Origin: Gammaproteobacteria bacterium
Lineage (GTDB): Bacteria > Pseudomonadota > Gammaproteobacteria > SZUA-152
Direction: 5' to 3'
DNA length: 64,000 bases
NCBI GenBank assembly: GCA_032250735.1
Contig: JAVVEP010000010.1
Location: forward strand, 1,224 to 65,223
Under the pieces are notes generated by a model that saw only the letters and a list, made by a program, of their open reading frames with translations, did not search any database and had not been told where the DNA came from. A program made the translations under genes and the position numbers. Shown here one piece after another: positions 24,926 through 39,448 of this stretch (positions within the stretch are counted from its first letter, which is position 1; each line of letters starts with the position of its first letter).

Positions 24926-26455
24926 ATGGAATTCAATGTCAAAAGTGGTAGCCCCGCCAAACAACGCTCTGCCTGTGTGGTGGTCGGCGTGTTCGAACCC
25001 CGACGCCTCAGTCCAGCGGCGGAGGTGCTTGACAAGGCCAGCGGTGGTCACCTCTCGGCCCTGCTACGGCGTGGTGACATTGAAGGGCATCTGGGCCAGA
25101 CCCTGCTGCTGCACCATATCCCCGAGGCCCTGTCCGAGCGTGTATTGCTGATCGGCTGCGGTAAAGAGCGTGAGGTCGGTGACAAGGAATACCAGCGTAT
25201 CGTTAGCACCGCCGTCACCCGCCTCAACGAAACCGGCGCCATGGAGTGCGTGAGTTACCTGACCGAGATCAGCGTGAAGGGCAGGAACCTCCACTGGAAG
25301 GTGCGCCAAACCGTGGAAACCACCCGTAGCGCCCTGCATCGCACGGACCAGCTGAAATCCAGAAAGGACGACCTGCGTCGCCCGCTACGCAAGCTCACCT
25401 TAATGGTGTCCACACGCGCCGACCTGGCCACCGGAGAGGGTGCCGTCCGCGAAGGTATGGCCATCGCCGATGGGGTGATGCTGGCAAAATCGCTGGGCGA
25501 TCTGCCCGGCAATATCTGCACCCCCGGCTATCTTGCCAAACAGGCGCAGGCCATGGCCAGGAAATATACCGCCCTCAAGGTCAGCGTTGTTGAAAAGGCC
25601 CAGATGAAAAAACTCGGCATGGGCGCGCTGCTGTCGGTCACCGCCGGATCGGCAGAGGAGCCCAAGCTCATTGTCGCCGAATACCGCGGCGGCAAAAACA
25701 AGGACAAACCCGTGGTACTGGTGGGCAAAGGCGTCACCTTCGACACCGGCGGCATCTCCATCAAACCCTCCCCCACCATGGACGAGATGAAATACGACAT
25801 GTGCGGTGCCGCCAGCGTGCTGGGCGCGCTGACCGCCTGCGCCGAACTGCAACTGAAATGCAATGTGATTGGCGTCATCCCCGCCTGTGAAAACATGCCC
25901 AGCGGCACAGCGACCAAACCCGGCGACATCGTGACCAGCATGTCCGGCCAAACCATCGAGGTGCTCAATACAGACGCCGAAGGTCGGCTCATCCTCTGCG
26001 ACGCCCTCACCTACAGTGAACGCTTTGACCCGGAGGTGGTGATCGATGTCGCCACCCTGACCGGGGCCTGCGTGATCGCCCTTGGCCGTCATGCCAGCGC
26101 CGTGATGGGCAACCATCCCCCCCTGGTGCATGATCTGCTCAATGCCGGAAAAAGCAGCGGTGATCGCGCCTGGGAGATGCCGCTATGGGACGAATACAAC
26201 GAGCAACTCAAGAGCAACTTTGCGGACATTCCCAACATCGCCGGACGCGAGGGCGGCAGCATCACCGCCGCCTGTTTTCTCTCGCGCTTCACCACGAAAT
26301 ACCACTGGGCACATATGGATATTGCCGGCACGGCCTGGATCAGCGGCGAGAACAAGGGCGCAACAGGGCGGCCGGTACCGTTGTTGACGCAATACCTCAT
26401 CGACCGCTGCACGGAACAGAAAAAGACCACCACCAAAAAGGCCGCAAAGGCATAA
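24926..26455 (+). CDS. pepA: PepA, leucyl aminopeptidase
   Basis: Cytoplasmic M17 aminopeptidase A, 509 residues, cleaving N-terminal residues from peptides. Metal and active-site motifs are present: [26 protein letters not shown] and the signature [14 protein letters not shown]. Members can also bind DNA (XerCD recombination, carAB control) in E. coli; that role is not testable here. A Lys/Thr-rich C-terminal tail ([11 protein letters not shown]) extends slightly past the usual end. It is followed 64 bp later by holC, the usual order in gammaproteobacteria. Confidence 0.96.
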   Translation: MEFNVKSGSPAKQRSACVVVGVFEPRRLSPAAEVLDKASGGHLSALLRRGDIEGHLGQTLLLHHIPEALSERVLLIGCGKEREVGDKEYQRIVSTAVTRLNETGAMECVSYLTEISVKGRNLHWKVRQTVETTRSALHRTDQLKSRKDDLRRPLRKLTLMVSTRADLATGEGAVREGMAIADGVMLAKSLGDLPGNICTPGYLAKQAQAMARKYTALKVSVVEKAQMKKLGMGALLSVTAGSAEEPKLIVAEYRGGKNKDKPVVLVGKGVTFDTGGISIKPSPTMDEMKYDMCGAASVLGALTACAELQLKCNVIGVIPACENMPSGTATKPGDIVTSMSGQTIEVLNTDAEGRLILCDALTYSERFDPEVVIDVATLTGACVIALGRHASAVMGNHPPLVHDLLNAGKSSGDRAWEMPLWDEYNEQLKSNFADIPNIAGREGGSITAACFLSRFTTKYHWAHMDIAGTAWISGENKGATGRPVPLLTQYLIDRCTEQKKTTTKKAAKA

Positions 26456-26518
26456 CAACCGGCGCCCAAAACCTTCGAGCAACATCCAGGCGCCGGCCTG
26501 GGCTATGCAGAAAGCACG

Positions 26519-26962
26519 ATGGCAGAAAACAAGATGACAAAAGTAGATTTTTACGTTCTTGGCGCAGGCTCCAGCGAACAGGTGGCCTGCCGCTTGGCCG
26601 AAAAGGCCTATAACCTTGGCAAGCGCATCTACATCCATACCGAAACGCCACAGCAGGCCCGACACATGGATGAGCTACTGTGGACATTTCGGGAGGGTAG
26701 TTTCGTGCCGCACGAGCCCTACCAGGCCGGCAGCCCCAGCCAGTCACCCATCCAGATCGGCTGTCACGAAAGCCCTGAAACCGATTGCGAGGTGTTAATC
26801 AATCTTGCCGCCGAGGTGCCCCTGTTTTTCAGCCGCTTTTCCCGCGTTGCGGAGCTGATCGGACCACAGCAGGAGGCCAAGGTCCAGGGGCGTGAGCGCT
26901 TTCGGTTTTATCGGGATCGCGGCTATCCGCTGGACACCCATGACCTGGGCCCAGGCCAATAG
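26519..26962 (+). CDS. holC: HolC, DNA polymerase III chi subunit
   Basis: 147-residue chi subunit, which links the clamp loader to single-strand binding protein. Typical features are KVDFYVLG at the start, the ACRLAEKAY helix, the LLWTFREGSFVPHEP stretch and the NLAAEVPLFFSRF segment. The start may be ATG 26519 or the ATG five codons later. Immediately downstream of pepA. valS, which usually follows, is 5.7 kb away here. Confidence 0.92.
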   Translation: MAENKMTKVDFYVLGAGSSEQVACRLAEKAYNLGKRIYIHTETPQQARHMDELLWTFREGSFVPHEPYQAGSPSQSPIQIGCHESPETDCEVLINLAAEVPLFFSRFSRVAELIGPQQEAKVQGRERFRFYRDRGYPLDTHDLGPGQ

Positions 26963-26990
26963 CCACATGCCGGCATTCGTGCAATAATTT

Positions 26991-29546
26991 TTGACCTCCC
27001 CCACAAAAGACGCGCCCTTGCCACAGTCTGTTGCACCCAATAGCCCCAGACGCCGCAGCCTGAAGGCCAATTACATCGGCTTTTCTGCGGCCGTTGCCAC
27101 CCTGCTGACCATAGGCTCGGCGATTACCAGTTTCTACGTTGCCGATGTCACCCAGAAAAATGCGCGGGCATTGCAGCTACGCGACGAGATCACCACCTCG
27201 GTTAACCATGTCCGTCAGGCGAATCAACAGGCCGATACCACCCTCAATGACATGGTGATATCTCCCAAAAAAGATCACCCTCAGCAGATTACACAGGCCT
27301 TGCAGAAGGCCGCCGATGAGCTCGACCGGCTGCGCCAATTTTCATTCCCGGCTGACACCAATATCAAAAGTATTACCGATGACCTGTTTGAGGATACCCT
27401 CGAATTACAACACCGCACCGGGATCCTCATTGAGCAGATAAAAGACCCGAACTGGGTCTATCCCATGCTGCCCTACATCAACAACATCCTGCTGGAATCA
27501 AACACCGAGTTCGAGTCCGCCACCACCCTCGCCCTGCAGGAGATTGAACAGGAAGACAGCGAGGCATACGCATCCTCCCTGTACCGCAAGATCGCCCAGA
27601 TCCGGGATTTATGGCGCCTGCAAATCCTCAACTTCCGCGCCGTGATCGTGCGCTTCGCCGGGCTGAATCGAATCGAACGCATTCCACAGGAAAACAATAT
27701 CACGCTCATCAATGGTGAGATCCAGCAGCAAGTGGAAGAACTGGTCATTCTTCAGCAACAGCAGCAGCTGGGGTTTGAGACCGAAGAGGCCATTCTGGTG
27801 ATGCGCCATCGCGCAAAAAAATGGTATGAGGATTACCAGAAGGTACAGGCGATACGCAATTCACAGATATGGCGCGCTGATGTCTTCTTCATTGATACCA
27901 ACATCCGGCCACTGCAGGTGGATATTCGCGACGGCCTGGAACAGCTCGAGAATGCCGTGCTGGCCTGGTCATCAAAAAACATTGCGGCTGTGGAAAAGGC
28001 GGCCTTGTATGCCAACCTCGAGCTATGGGGTATGACAAGCGCCGCTGTGTTATTCGTCATCCTCGTCTATTTCATGATCTCGCGCACCGTATTGAAACCC
28101 ATCGCAAAAATTGTCGGCATCATCAGCGATGAGGGAAAACATACCGAAAGCATCGCCCTGCCCAGCAAGGGCAGCCAGGAAATTTATGCCCTGACCACGG
28201 CCTACAACACCATGCGCCGACAGATCCATCACCGGCAACAGGCCTTGGAGCACCAGGCCTTACATGACTCCCTGACCGGACTACCCAATCGCGCCCTGTT
28301 ACAGGACCGTCTTGAGCAATCCATTCAACAGTCCAAACGCCATAAAACCAAGATCGCGCTCATGCTGCTCGATCTGGACCGCTTCAAGGACATCAACGAC
28401 ACCCTGGGCCACACGGTTGGCGACCGGGTGTTGCAGGAGATTTCGTCACGACTGAATAATTGCCTGCGTACCTCGGACACGGTCGCCAGGTTAGGCGGCG
28501 ACGAGTTTGCGATCATTACTCCCGACGTTGACATAAGCCAGGCAAGCACCTTTATGCAAAAGGTGATCGGTCAGATCAACATGCCCATCACCATCGACGG
28601 ACAAAACCTGTTTGTCGGCGTCAGTATCGGCATCACCTTTTTCCCGGACAACGGCGACGATGCGGACACCCTCATGCGGCAGGCGGACATCGCCATGTAT
28701 GATGCCAAACGTAACAAGAAAGGTTATTCCTTTTTCCATGACCGACTGGACGAGGTTAGCGGCAACAACCTGTCGTTGCTCGCCGATCTGAAAGAAGAAC
28801 TCCGGCAACCGACGGGGCGCCTGCTGTTACATTACCAGCCACAGATAAACATCAAGACAAATACCCTACACAGCACGGAGGCCCTGTTGCGCTGGGATCA
28901 CCCCCGCAACGGAATGATCCCGCCGGACGCGGTCATCCATATGTGTGAGCAGACCGGCTTGATCACCGAACTCACCCGCTGGGTACTGGAAACCGCCATA
29001 AAAGCCTGCAAGGACTGGATCTCCAGCGGTCTGTCCTCCAATGTTTCCGTCAACCTTTCCGCCTGGAACCTGCAGGATCCTGAATTGCCGGGCCAGGTCA
29101 AAAAGCTGCTGGATAATTATCAACTGGAGCCGGAAAGGCTCACGCTGGAGATTACCGAGAGCGCAGTTATGAACGATCCAGCCCGGGCGCGCGACACTCT
29201 CACCCAGCTCAGCGCGATGGACATCCAGCTGGACATTGATGACTACGGCACCGGCTTTTCGTCATTGGCCTATCTGAAGATGCTGCCGGTCAACGGGCTG
29301 AAGATAGACAAGTCTTTTGTCATCGACATGGACGCCGACAATAATGACCGGATCATCGTCCAGTCCACCATTGATCTCGCCCACAACCTGAATCTTATGG
29401 TGATTGCCGAAGGTGTCGAAACGGCCACAGCCCTGGAATTATTAAAACAACATAACTGTGATCATGTGCAGGGATATTTTATTGCTCGCCCCATGCCCGA
29501 AGCAGCATTTAGGAAGTGGTGCCTGCATTTCGAAAAATCCCGCTAA
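26991..29546 (+). CDS. Membrane sensor with HAMP-like, GGDEF and EAL domains
   Basis: Cyclic-di-GMP enzyme of about 851 residues. TM1 is at about residues 24-45. A periplasmic sensor of about 300 residues, helical and Gln/Asn-rich, is followed by TM2 (about 345-365) and a HAMP-like linker. The GGDEF domain (from about 415) has an intact RLGGDEFAII site. The EAL domain (from about 600) has TEALLRW, a DDYGTGFSS loop and an AEGVET segment, so both activities may be present. The first in-frame start after the upstream stop is TTG 26991 with no ribosome binding site, so the start is uncertain. It lies between holC and recQ and interrupts the usual pepA-holC-valS order. Confidence 0.87.
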   Translation: MTSPTKDAPLPQSVAPNSPRRRSLKANYIGFSAAVATLLTIGSAITSFYVADVTQKNARALQLRDEITTSVNHVRQANQQADTTLNDMVISPKKDHPQQITQALQKAADELDRLRQFSFPADTNIKSITDDLFEDTLELQHRTGILIEQIKDPNWVYPMLPYINNILLESNTEFESATTLALQEIEQEDSEAYASSLYRKIAQIRDLWRLQILNFRAVIVRFAGLNRIERIPQENNITLINGEIQQQVEELVILQQQQQLGFETEEAILVMRHRAKKWYEDYQKVQAIRNSQIWRADVFFIDTNIRPLQVDIRDGLEQLENAVLAWSSKNIAAVEKAALYANLELWGMTSAAVLFVILVYFMISRTVLKPIAKIVGIISDEGKHTESIALPSKGSQEIYALTTAYNTMRRQIHHRQQALEHQALHDSLTGLPNRALLQDRLEQSIQQSKRHKTKIALMLLDLDRFKDINDTLGHTVGDRVLQEISSRLNNCLRTSDTVARLGGDEFAIITPDVDISQASTFMQKVIGQINMPITIDGQNLFVGVSIGITFFPDNGDDADTLMRQADIAMYDAKRNKKGYSFFHDRLDEVSGNNLSLLADLKEELRQPTGRLLLHYQPQINIKTNTLHSTEALLRWDHPRNGMIPPDAVIHMCEQTGLITELTRWVLETAIKACKDWISSGLSSNVSVNLSAWNLQDPELPGQVKKLLDNYQLEPERLTLEITESAVMNDPARARDTLTQLSAMDIQLDIDDYGTGFSSLAYLKMLPVNGLKIDKSFVIDMDADNNDRIIVQSTIDLAHNLNLMVIAEGVETATALELLKQHNCDHVQGYFIARPMPEAAFRKWCLHFEKSR

Positions 29547-29555
29547 GCGGATTTT

Positions 29556-29557
<2 letters not shown>
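29532..29557. terminator. Convergent terminator between GGDEF-EAL gene and recQ
   Basis: GAAAAATCC(C)GC / GCGGATTTTTC hairpin spanning the 9-bp gap between the two converging stop codons; an A run and a T run allow it to work in both directions. Confidence 0.65.
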
Positions 29558-31409
<1,852 letters not shown>

Positions 31410-31615
31410 GGGCGCTATTCTCCCATAAATCGCCCCGTCCGGCAGGGCAATACGGCACAGCCCTGTTACGCATGGACCCCTTGCACGTCGTGGGCTATGG
31501 TAGCGATAACTAAAAACCGGCGAACCAATCGACCTGCATAGCGTCTGATGCGGAAAGACTGTTACCGATACGTCATACCGATAGCTCACCTAAAATAACC
31601 GAAGAGTCACTGACC

Positions 31616-32473
31616 ATGAATACCACCTCCACACCACAAGCCATCATCGACCGGGAACACCACACCTGGCGCAGCGTCTCCGAGGGCTGGCGCAAGAATG
31701 ATGCCCAGCTGCGGGAAAATGCCAGCGGCATCACCCAGCGCATGCTCGATCTCGCCAACATCGGCAGCGGCCATCGGGTGCTGGATATCGCCTCCGGCAC
31801 CGGCGAGCCCGCCATTCCCGCCGCCCACCGGGTCGGCCCCACCGGCCGCGTCATCGGCGTCGATCTGGTCGACGAGATGCTCGTCATTGCCAGGGAGAAG
31901 GCGCAGGCCCAGGCGCTGCACAACGTGGAGTTTCAGACCGTCGATGGCCGTCGGCTGGATTTCGATGCCGCCAGTTTTGACGCCGTCACCTGCCGCTGGG
32001 GGCTGATGTTTATGCCCGAGCCGCAGACCGTCCTGCAGCAGATCCACCCCCTGCTGAAAGACGATGGCCAACTGGTAGTGTCGTGCTGGGCAGAGCCCGA
32101 GCGCAATCCCTTTTTCACCCATGCGATGTCCATACTGGTGCGCCACATGGCGGTGCCCCAGCCCGCGCCGAAGGCCCCCGGCGTGTTTGCCTTCGCCGAC
32201 CGCGAGCACCTCCAGCAGACCCTGCACGCCAGCGGGTTTCGGGACGTAACCATAGAGGACCTCAGCTTCAACATGATCCAGGTCAGCAGTGGCGAGGCCT
32301 ACTGGCAACTCATGCAGGAGCTGGCCGGCCCGATCGCGGTGCTCACCCAACAGATGGACCCCGCCACCTACGCGGCCTTCAGCGCCGAGGTGATCGCCTC
32401 CGCCGAGGCGCTCAAGCAGGGGGACACACTGAACATGGTCGGCACCACCTGGATTGCCCGGGCGCAGAAATAG
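31616..32473 (+). CDS. Class I SAM-dependent methyltransferase
   Basis: 285-residue methyltransferase of the UbiE/COQ5-like type. SAM motif I is VLDIASGTGEPAIPAA, followed by the GVDLVDEM acidic loop and a GLMFMPEP post-motif region. The start is ATG 31616. The substrate cannot be told from sequence. It is not adjacent to ubiquinone genes; it sits between recQ (divergent) and valS, and may share the valS transcript. Confidence 0.85.
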   Translation: MNTTSTPQAIIDREHHTWRSVSEGWRKNDAQLRENASGITQRMLDLANIGSGHRVLDIASGTGEPAIPAAHRVGPTGRVIGVDLVDEMLVIAREKAQAQALHNVEFQTVDGRRLDFDAASFDAVTCRWGLMFMPEPQTVLQQIHPLLKDDGQLVVSCWAEPERNPFFTHAMSILVRHMAVPQPAPKAPGVFAFADREHLQQTLHASGFRDVTIEDLSFNMIQVSSGEAYWQLMQELAGPIAVLTQQMDPATYAAFSAEVIASAEALKQGDTLNMVGTTWIARAQK

Positions 32474-32591
32474 CGCCCGACCACCCGTTTGGCGCGCCGT
32501 CCGGCCCCCTCCGCTGCGCTACGCCACAGCATCTCCCCACCATTCCTGGCCGGGCGGCCTGAACAGGCTGCTTTTGGGGGGTGCGCCAAGG

Positions 32592-32597
32592 TATAAT
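32592..32597 (+). promoter_or_regulatory. Possible -10 box upstream of valS
   Basis: A perfect TATAAT 68 bp before the valS ATG. No good -35 box was found at the right spacing. Confidence 0.3.
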
Positions 32598-32664
32598 GCG
32601 TGCCTTTATTTTCAACACACCGCCGCGATCCTGAATCACGCGACACCTGGGCGACCCGATATCC

Positions 32665-35532
<2,868 letters not shown>

Positions 35533-35536
35533 CTAT

Positions 35537-35572
35537 CTGTTACGCAAACTGTTACGCAAACTGTTACGCAAA
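35537..35572. repeat. Three tandem 12-bp repeats
   Basis: CTGTTACGCAAA repeated three times (starts 35537, 35549, 35561) directly after the valS stop codon and before the next start at 35628. No hairpin or T run, so it is not an intrinsic terminator. Confidence 0.9.
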
Positions 35573-35627
35573 AGTGATTACAACCATTACGATAATATTT
35601 ACTACCACCACCATAGGACGTCACAAC

Positions 35628-35993
35628 ATGAAAAAATTACTGTTAACACTCGCACTGAGCCTGGCCGTTTCCGGCGCCGCATTCGCCGGCGATGCCGCAA
35701 CCAAGACCGTTGAACAGGTCCACAATGAAATGGCCCAGCTGAAAGGCCAGCAGGTCACCGTCACCGGCAATGTCGTCAAGGTCAACAACGGCATCATGAA
35801 ACGCAACTTTGTCCATGTGCAGGACGGCACCGGCGGCAAGAATACCAATAACCTGATCGTCACCAGCAAGCAGACGGCTGCGGTTGGCAACAAGGTCACC
35901 ATCACCGGCACCGTCGTGCTGGGCACCGATTTTGGCATGGGTTACAGCTACCCGCTGCTGGTCGAAAACGCCTCCATCACCGTCAACCGGTAA
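35628..35993 (+). CDS. Small secreted OB-fold-like protein
   Basis: 121-residue exported protein. Signal peptide KKLLLTLALSLAVSGAAFAG. The mature part (VEQVHNEMAQLKGQQVTVTG, then FVHVQDGTGG, then VGNKVTITGTVVLGTDFG) has the strand pattern of the periplasmic OB-fold proteins often found with electron-transfer or nucleic-acid-binding-like annotations. The function is unknown. TAGGA lies about nine bases upstream of the ATG. An inverted repeat follows at 36005. Confidence 0.65.
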   Translation: MKKLLLTLALSLAVSGAAFAGDAATKTVEQVHNEMAQLKGQQVTVTGNVVKVNNGIMKRNFVHVQDGTGGKNTNNLIVTSKQTAAVGNKVTITGTVVLGTDFGMGYSYPLLVENASITVNR

Positions 35994-36004
35994 TCCGCAC
36001 CGGG

Positions 36005-36040
36005 CATGCAGGGTGGGCCGATGGGGCCCGCCCTGCCATG
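36005..36040. terminator. GC-rich hairpin after the OB-fold gene
   Basis: Arms GCAGGGTGGGCC and GGGCCCGCCCTGC form a strong stem with a short loop 12 bp after the stop codon. No T run follows, so termination is uncertain. Confidence 0.5.
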
Positions 36041-36285
36041 AACCCGTCCTGCACCAGCCGCTCTACCGCTTCCACGCTTCAATCCACCAAAACCCGACAG
36101 CCTCCTGGGGCCATGGCCCTTCTCCGCATCACACCCTGCAACATCACCACCGCCGCTCATTTATTGGCCAATGCCGTCCTGCACTCCGCCCGGCGGGGAA
36201 ATAAATACCGAAAAGACCATTAATTTTTAGAAGGAATTTCCGATAGTTACTTAACGCTACACGCATTCAGGCAACAATCATTACC

Positions 36286-38715
36286 ATGATGCCCAACAAA
36301 AAATTCGATAATCGGTGGCCAGCGCTGTTCGCCAGCCTTTGGCTGGCGCTACTGCCGCCACTGCTTACCGCGGAAGACAGCCCCGCCGCTCTTGTCGCTG
36401 ACCCTGCCCCCGCTTCAGCCGTTGGCGGCACAGTCCAGCCAGTGAATATTGCCGTTTTGGCGATTCGGGGCAAACAGGAAGCATTCAAGATGTGGCAGCC
36501 AACCGCAGACTATCTGAGCGCCCAGACACCGGGCTACGCCTACAACATTATGCCCGTCGACATTGAGAATATTACGGCGGCAATCAGCAGCGGCCATGTC
36601 GACTTTGTGCTCAGCAACCCTGCCCTCTATGCAGAGCTTGAGGCGACGCATGGGATCTCACGCATTGCCACGCTGCGCAACCGTCGTCCGGGCGGCGCCT
36701 ATACCCGATTTGGCGCCCTGATCATTGCGCGGGCGGATCGTGATGACATTACGGATTTACGCAGCCTGAAAGGCAAGTCTTTCATGGCTGTGCATGCGCG
36801 CGCCTTTGGTGGCTGGTGGATGGCCTGGCGTGAATTCCGGCAGGCGGGCATTGAGCCGGAGCAGGATTTCTCCTCTCTGGAATTCATGGGTTTCCCGCAG
36901 GACAAGATTGTGATGGCGGTACTCAATGGTGAGGTGGACGCCGGCACCATCCGTACGGATGTGCTGGAACGAATGGCGGCCGCGGGGGCTGTAAATATTG
37001 AGCAGCTAAAGGTTATCAATCCGCAAAAGACTCCCGGCTTTTCCTATGCCCACAGCACACGCCTGTATCCTGAATGGCCTTTTGCCATCACACCCAATAC
37101 TTCCCGAGATCTCGCGCAAAAGGTTGCCGTCGCCCTATTGAGCCTACCTGCAAATAGTCCAGTGGCCAAGGCCGCCAACAGCGAGGGCTGGACGGTACCG
37201 CTGGACTATCAGCCCGTGCATGAATTGATGCAGGAACTGCAGGTAGGGCCTTATGTTGATCTGGGAAAAATCAGTCTGCATGATGCCATTGAACAGCATC
37301 GTGAATGGGTCTTAACATTAGTGCTCACCCTGGCGATATTTTTTGCGGCCACCATCATGGTACTCAGACTGAATCGACGCCTCAGCCAGTCAAAGCAAAA
37401 CCTTGAGACGGAAGTACAGGAGCGCAAACGTGCCGAGACCTCTGAGCGTGAACAGGCCGAACGCATCAAAAGGCTGTATGAGGTCGCCTCCATGCCGGGG
37501 CAGAGTCTGGACCAACAGATGGAAGAGATCCTCAGGCTGGGCTGCCAGGTCATGGATATGGAGGTGGGCAAGATATCCCTGATTGATCTGAAAAATAATA
37601 CCAATACCATGTTGAATGTCATCGCGCCTGAACCCTTTGGCCTGCGCCCCGGAAAAACATGGGACCTCGACGTAACATTTTGCGGCATTATTGTTTCCGG
37701 TGTGCGGCCTATGCTGGCGCTGAATCACATCGGCCAATCTGAATACCAACAGCACCCGGCCTATGAATATACCCGGCTTGAAGCCTATATTGGCTTTCCA
37801 GTCGCCATTGGTGATGAACAGATATGGACCATCAGCTTTTCCAGCCCACGGCCGCACAGACCCTTTTCTGCGACAGACATCGATCTCGTCAAACTCATGG
37901 GGCGCTGGGTCAGCGCCAGCCTTGATCGACACCGCGGACAACTGGAGCTCCAGACCGCAAAAGAAATCGCCGAATCCGCCAACCGCACTAAAAGCGAATT
38001 TCTGGCCAACATGAGCCACGAATTACGCACCCCACTCAATGCCATCATCGGCTATAGCGAGATCATTCAGGAGGAAATGGAAGAGATCGGCGGCATGGAG
38101 CAACATTGCGATGATCTGAAAAAGATCCATAGCTCCGGAAATCATTTGCTGAGTCTGATCAACAATATCCTTGACCTGTCCAAAATTGAAGCCGATAAAA
38201 TGTCGATCAACACCGACATTATCGATATCAGGCAACTCATTAGCGACATCATCGATACGGTTAAACCATCAGCTGAAAAGAACCGCAATCAGCTCAGGAT
38301 GGAGTTTTCAGACACGATAAAATTCCTCGGCACTGATCCGGCAAAACTTCGCCAGAGCTTACTGAACCTGGTCAGCAACGCCATAAAATTCACCCATGAC
38401 GGCACGGTCACCATCCAGGCCCTGTGGCTTGATGACAAAACCCAGGATGTTTTCGATGTGCGCATACAGGACACAGGCATTGGCATCAGGCCGGAAGACA
38501 TCAACAACATATTCAGTCCCTTTACCCAGGCTGAACAGTCCTGGAGTCGTCAGTATGACGGGACCGGCCTGGGGCTCGCGATCAGCAAACATTTTTGTGA
38601 AATGCAAAAGGGAAAAATTTTCGTCGAGAGCGTATACGGCGTAGGCAGCACCTTCACCATTCGGCTTCCCAATGCTGATCCCAGCGAGATACCGCGCAAA
38701 ACGGCGGAAGCCTGA
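36286..38715 (+). CDS. Histidine kinase with PhnD-like periplasmic sensor and GAF domain
   Basis: 809-residue sensor kinase. A signal or anchor (about 1-29) is followed by a PhnD-type substrate-binding domain (about 52-310, with [15 protein letters not shown] and [13 protein letters not shown]). A TM helix lies at about 338-362, then a coiled coil, a GAF-like domain (about 405-550), HisKA with [10 protein letters not shown] (His near 577) and HATPase (NAIKFT near 698; [16 protein letters not shown]). There is no receiver domain and no adjacent response regulator. The PhnD-kinase layout is shared with TtrS, the tetrathionate sensor, which would fit a thiosulfate/tetrathionate metabolism. That is inference only, because PhnD domains bind many ligands. 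Confidence 0.85.
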   Translation: MMPNKKFDNRWPALFASLWLALLPPLLTAEDSPAALVADPAPASAVGGTVQPVNIAVLAIRGKQEAFKMWQPTADYLSAQTPGYAYNIMPVDIENITAAISSGHVDFVLSNPALYAELEATHGISRIATLRNRRPGGAYTRFGALIIARADRDDITDLRSLKGKSFMAVHARAFGGWWMAWREFRQAGIEPEQDFSSLEFMGFPQDKIVMAVLNGEVDAGTIRTDVLERMAAAGAVNIEQLKVINPQKTPGFSYAHSTRLYPEWPFAITPNTSRDLAQKVAVALLSLPANSPVAKAANSEGWTVPLDYQPVHELMQELQVGPYVDLGKISLHDAIEQHREWVLTLVLTLAIFFAATIMVLRLNRRLSQSKQNLETEVQERKRAETSEREQAERIKRLYEVASMPGQSLDQQMEEILRLGCQVMDMEVGKISLIDLKNNTNTMLNVIAPEPFGLRPGKTWDLDVTFCGIIVSGVRPMLALNHIGQSEYQQHPAYEYTRLEAYIGFPVAIGDEQIWTISFSSPRPHRPFSATDIDLVKLMGRWVSASLDRHRGQLELQTAKEIAESANRTKSEFLANMSHELRTPLNAIIGYSEIIQEEMEEIGGMEQHCDDLKKIHSSGNHLLSLINNILDLSKIEADKMSINTDIIDIRQLISDIIDTVKPSAEKNRNQLRMEFSDTIKFLGTDPAKLRQSLLNLVSNAIKFTHDGTVTIQALWLDDKTQDVFDVRIQDTGIGIRPEDINNIFSPFTQAEQSWSRQYDGTGLGLAISKHFCEMQKGKIFVESVYGVGSTFTIRLPNADPSEIPRKTAEA

Positions 38716-38764
38716 TAACAGCTCAACGAGCAATCATCACACACTGACAGACTGAGCCCGCCCA

Positions 38765-39412
38765 ATGACATTACTGGAATCCCTGTTGCATCCCGAAATG
38801 TTATTGGCGCTTGGCCTGTTTGCCGCCATTTCCGTGGCGGTGGAGATCGCCGGTTACCGACTGTTGCTCGCCATCTCCGATGTCAGCGCATCATCCTGGC
38901 TGATGGCACACACCATTATCCCTGCCGCGCGGGCATTATCCCTGGTGGCGTTTATTCTCATCGCCTACCCGGTGCTGTTTGGTGTAGCCACGTCCCTGCC
39001 CTTCAGCAAGCTACTGGCCGCAGGTGAGATGCGCTTCACCCATCTTGTCAACGTGGTCTTTTTGCTCTCACTGTTACTGCCCATGATACCGGTGTTCAGC
39101 CGCTGGCCTGCGCTGGTATTGCCCATCCAGGCCATCGCGGCGGCGAGCATGGTGTTTCAGTGGTGGGCGGAGACACAGGCGACGACCACGGTGCAATTCT
39201 GGCCGGGCTGGACGACGCTTACCACCCTGTTGGTGCTGGCCTTTATCACCCATGAAATCGCCAGCCAGATTTCCCACCGGCTGGAGAAAATGGTCGATGG
39301 TATGTTGCAACGCACAGGTTCCGAGAGGTTGATCTACCGCACCCTGCTAATGATCCTGCAGGTGCCGGTGATATTGCTGTATACCCTGTCGCTGGGGCGA
39401 CAGTTTCATTGA
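38765..39412 (+). CDS. Multi-pass membrane protein of unknown function
   Basis: 215-residue protein with about six hydrophobic helices (LLALGLFAAISVAVEIAGY, ARALSLVAFILIAYPVLFG, LVNVVFLLSLLLPMIPVF and others). A charged His-containing stretch near the C-terminus (HEIASQISHRLEKMVDGML) precedes a last helix. No family recognised. It is 49 bp downstream of the PhnD-sensor kinase and could be co-transcribed with it. It converges with the GIDE-like gene at 39449. Confidence 0.7.
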   Translation: MTLLESLLHPEMLLALGLFAAISVAVEIAGYRLLLAISDVSASSWLMAHTIIPAARALSLVAFILIAYPVLFGVATSLPFSKLLAAGEMRFTHLVNVVFLLSLLLPMIPVFSRWPALVLPIQAIAAASMVFQWWAETQATTTVQFWPGWTTLTTLLVLAFITHEIASQISHRLEKMVDGMLQRTGSERLIYRTLLMILQVPVILLYTLSLGRQFH

Positions 39413-39448
39413 GACTGAATCGCCAGACGAAACAGTCGTCAACACGAT

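Noticed and set aside
25400-26131. 243-codon minus-strand frame opposite pepA
   Set aside because: Antisense shadow; PepA motifs on the plus strand are intact.
35537-35572. Intrinsic terminator of valS
   Set aside because: The repeats are direct, not inverted, and no T run follows.
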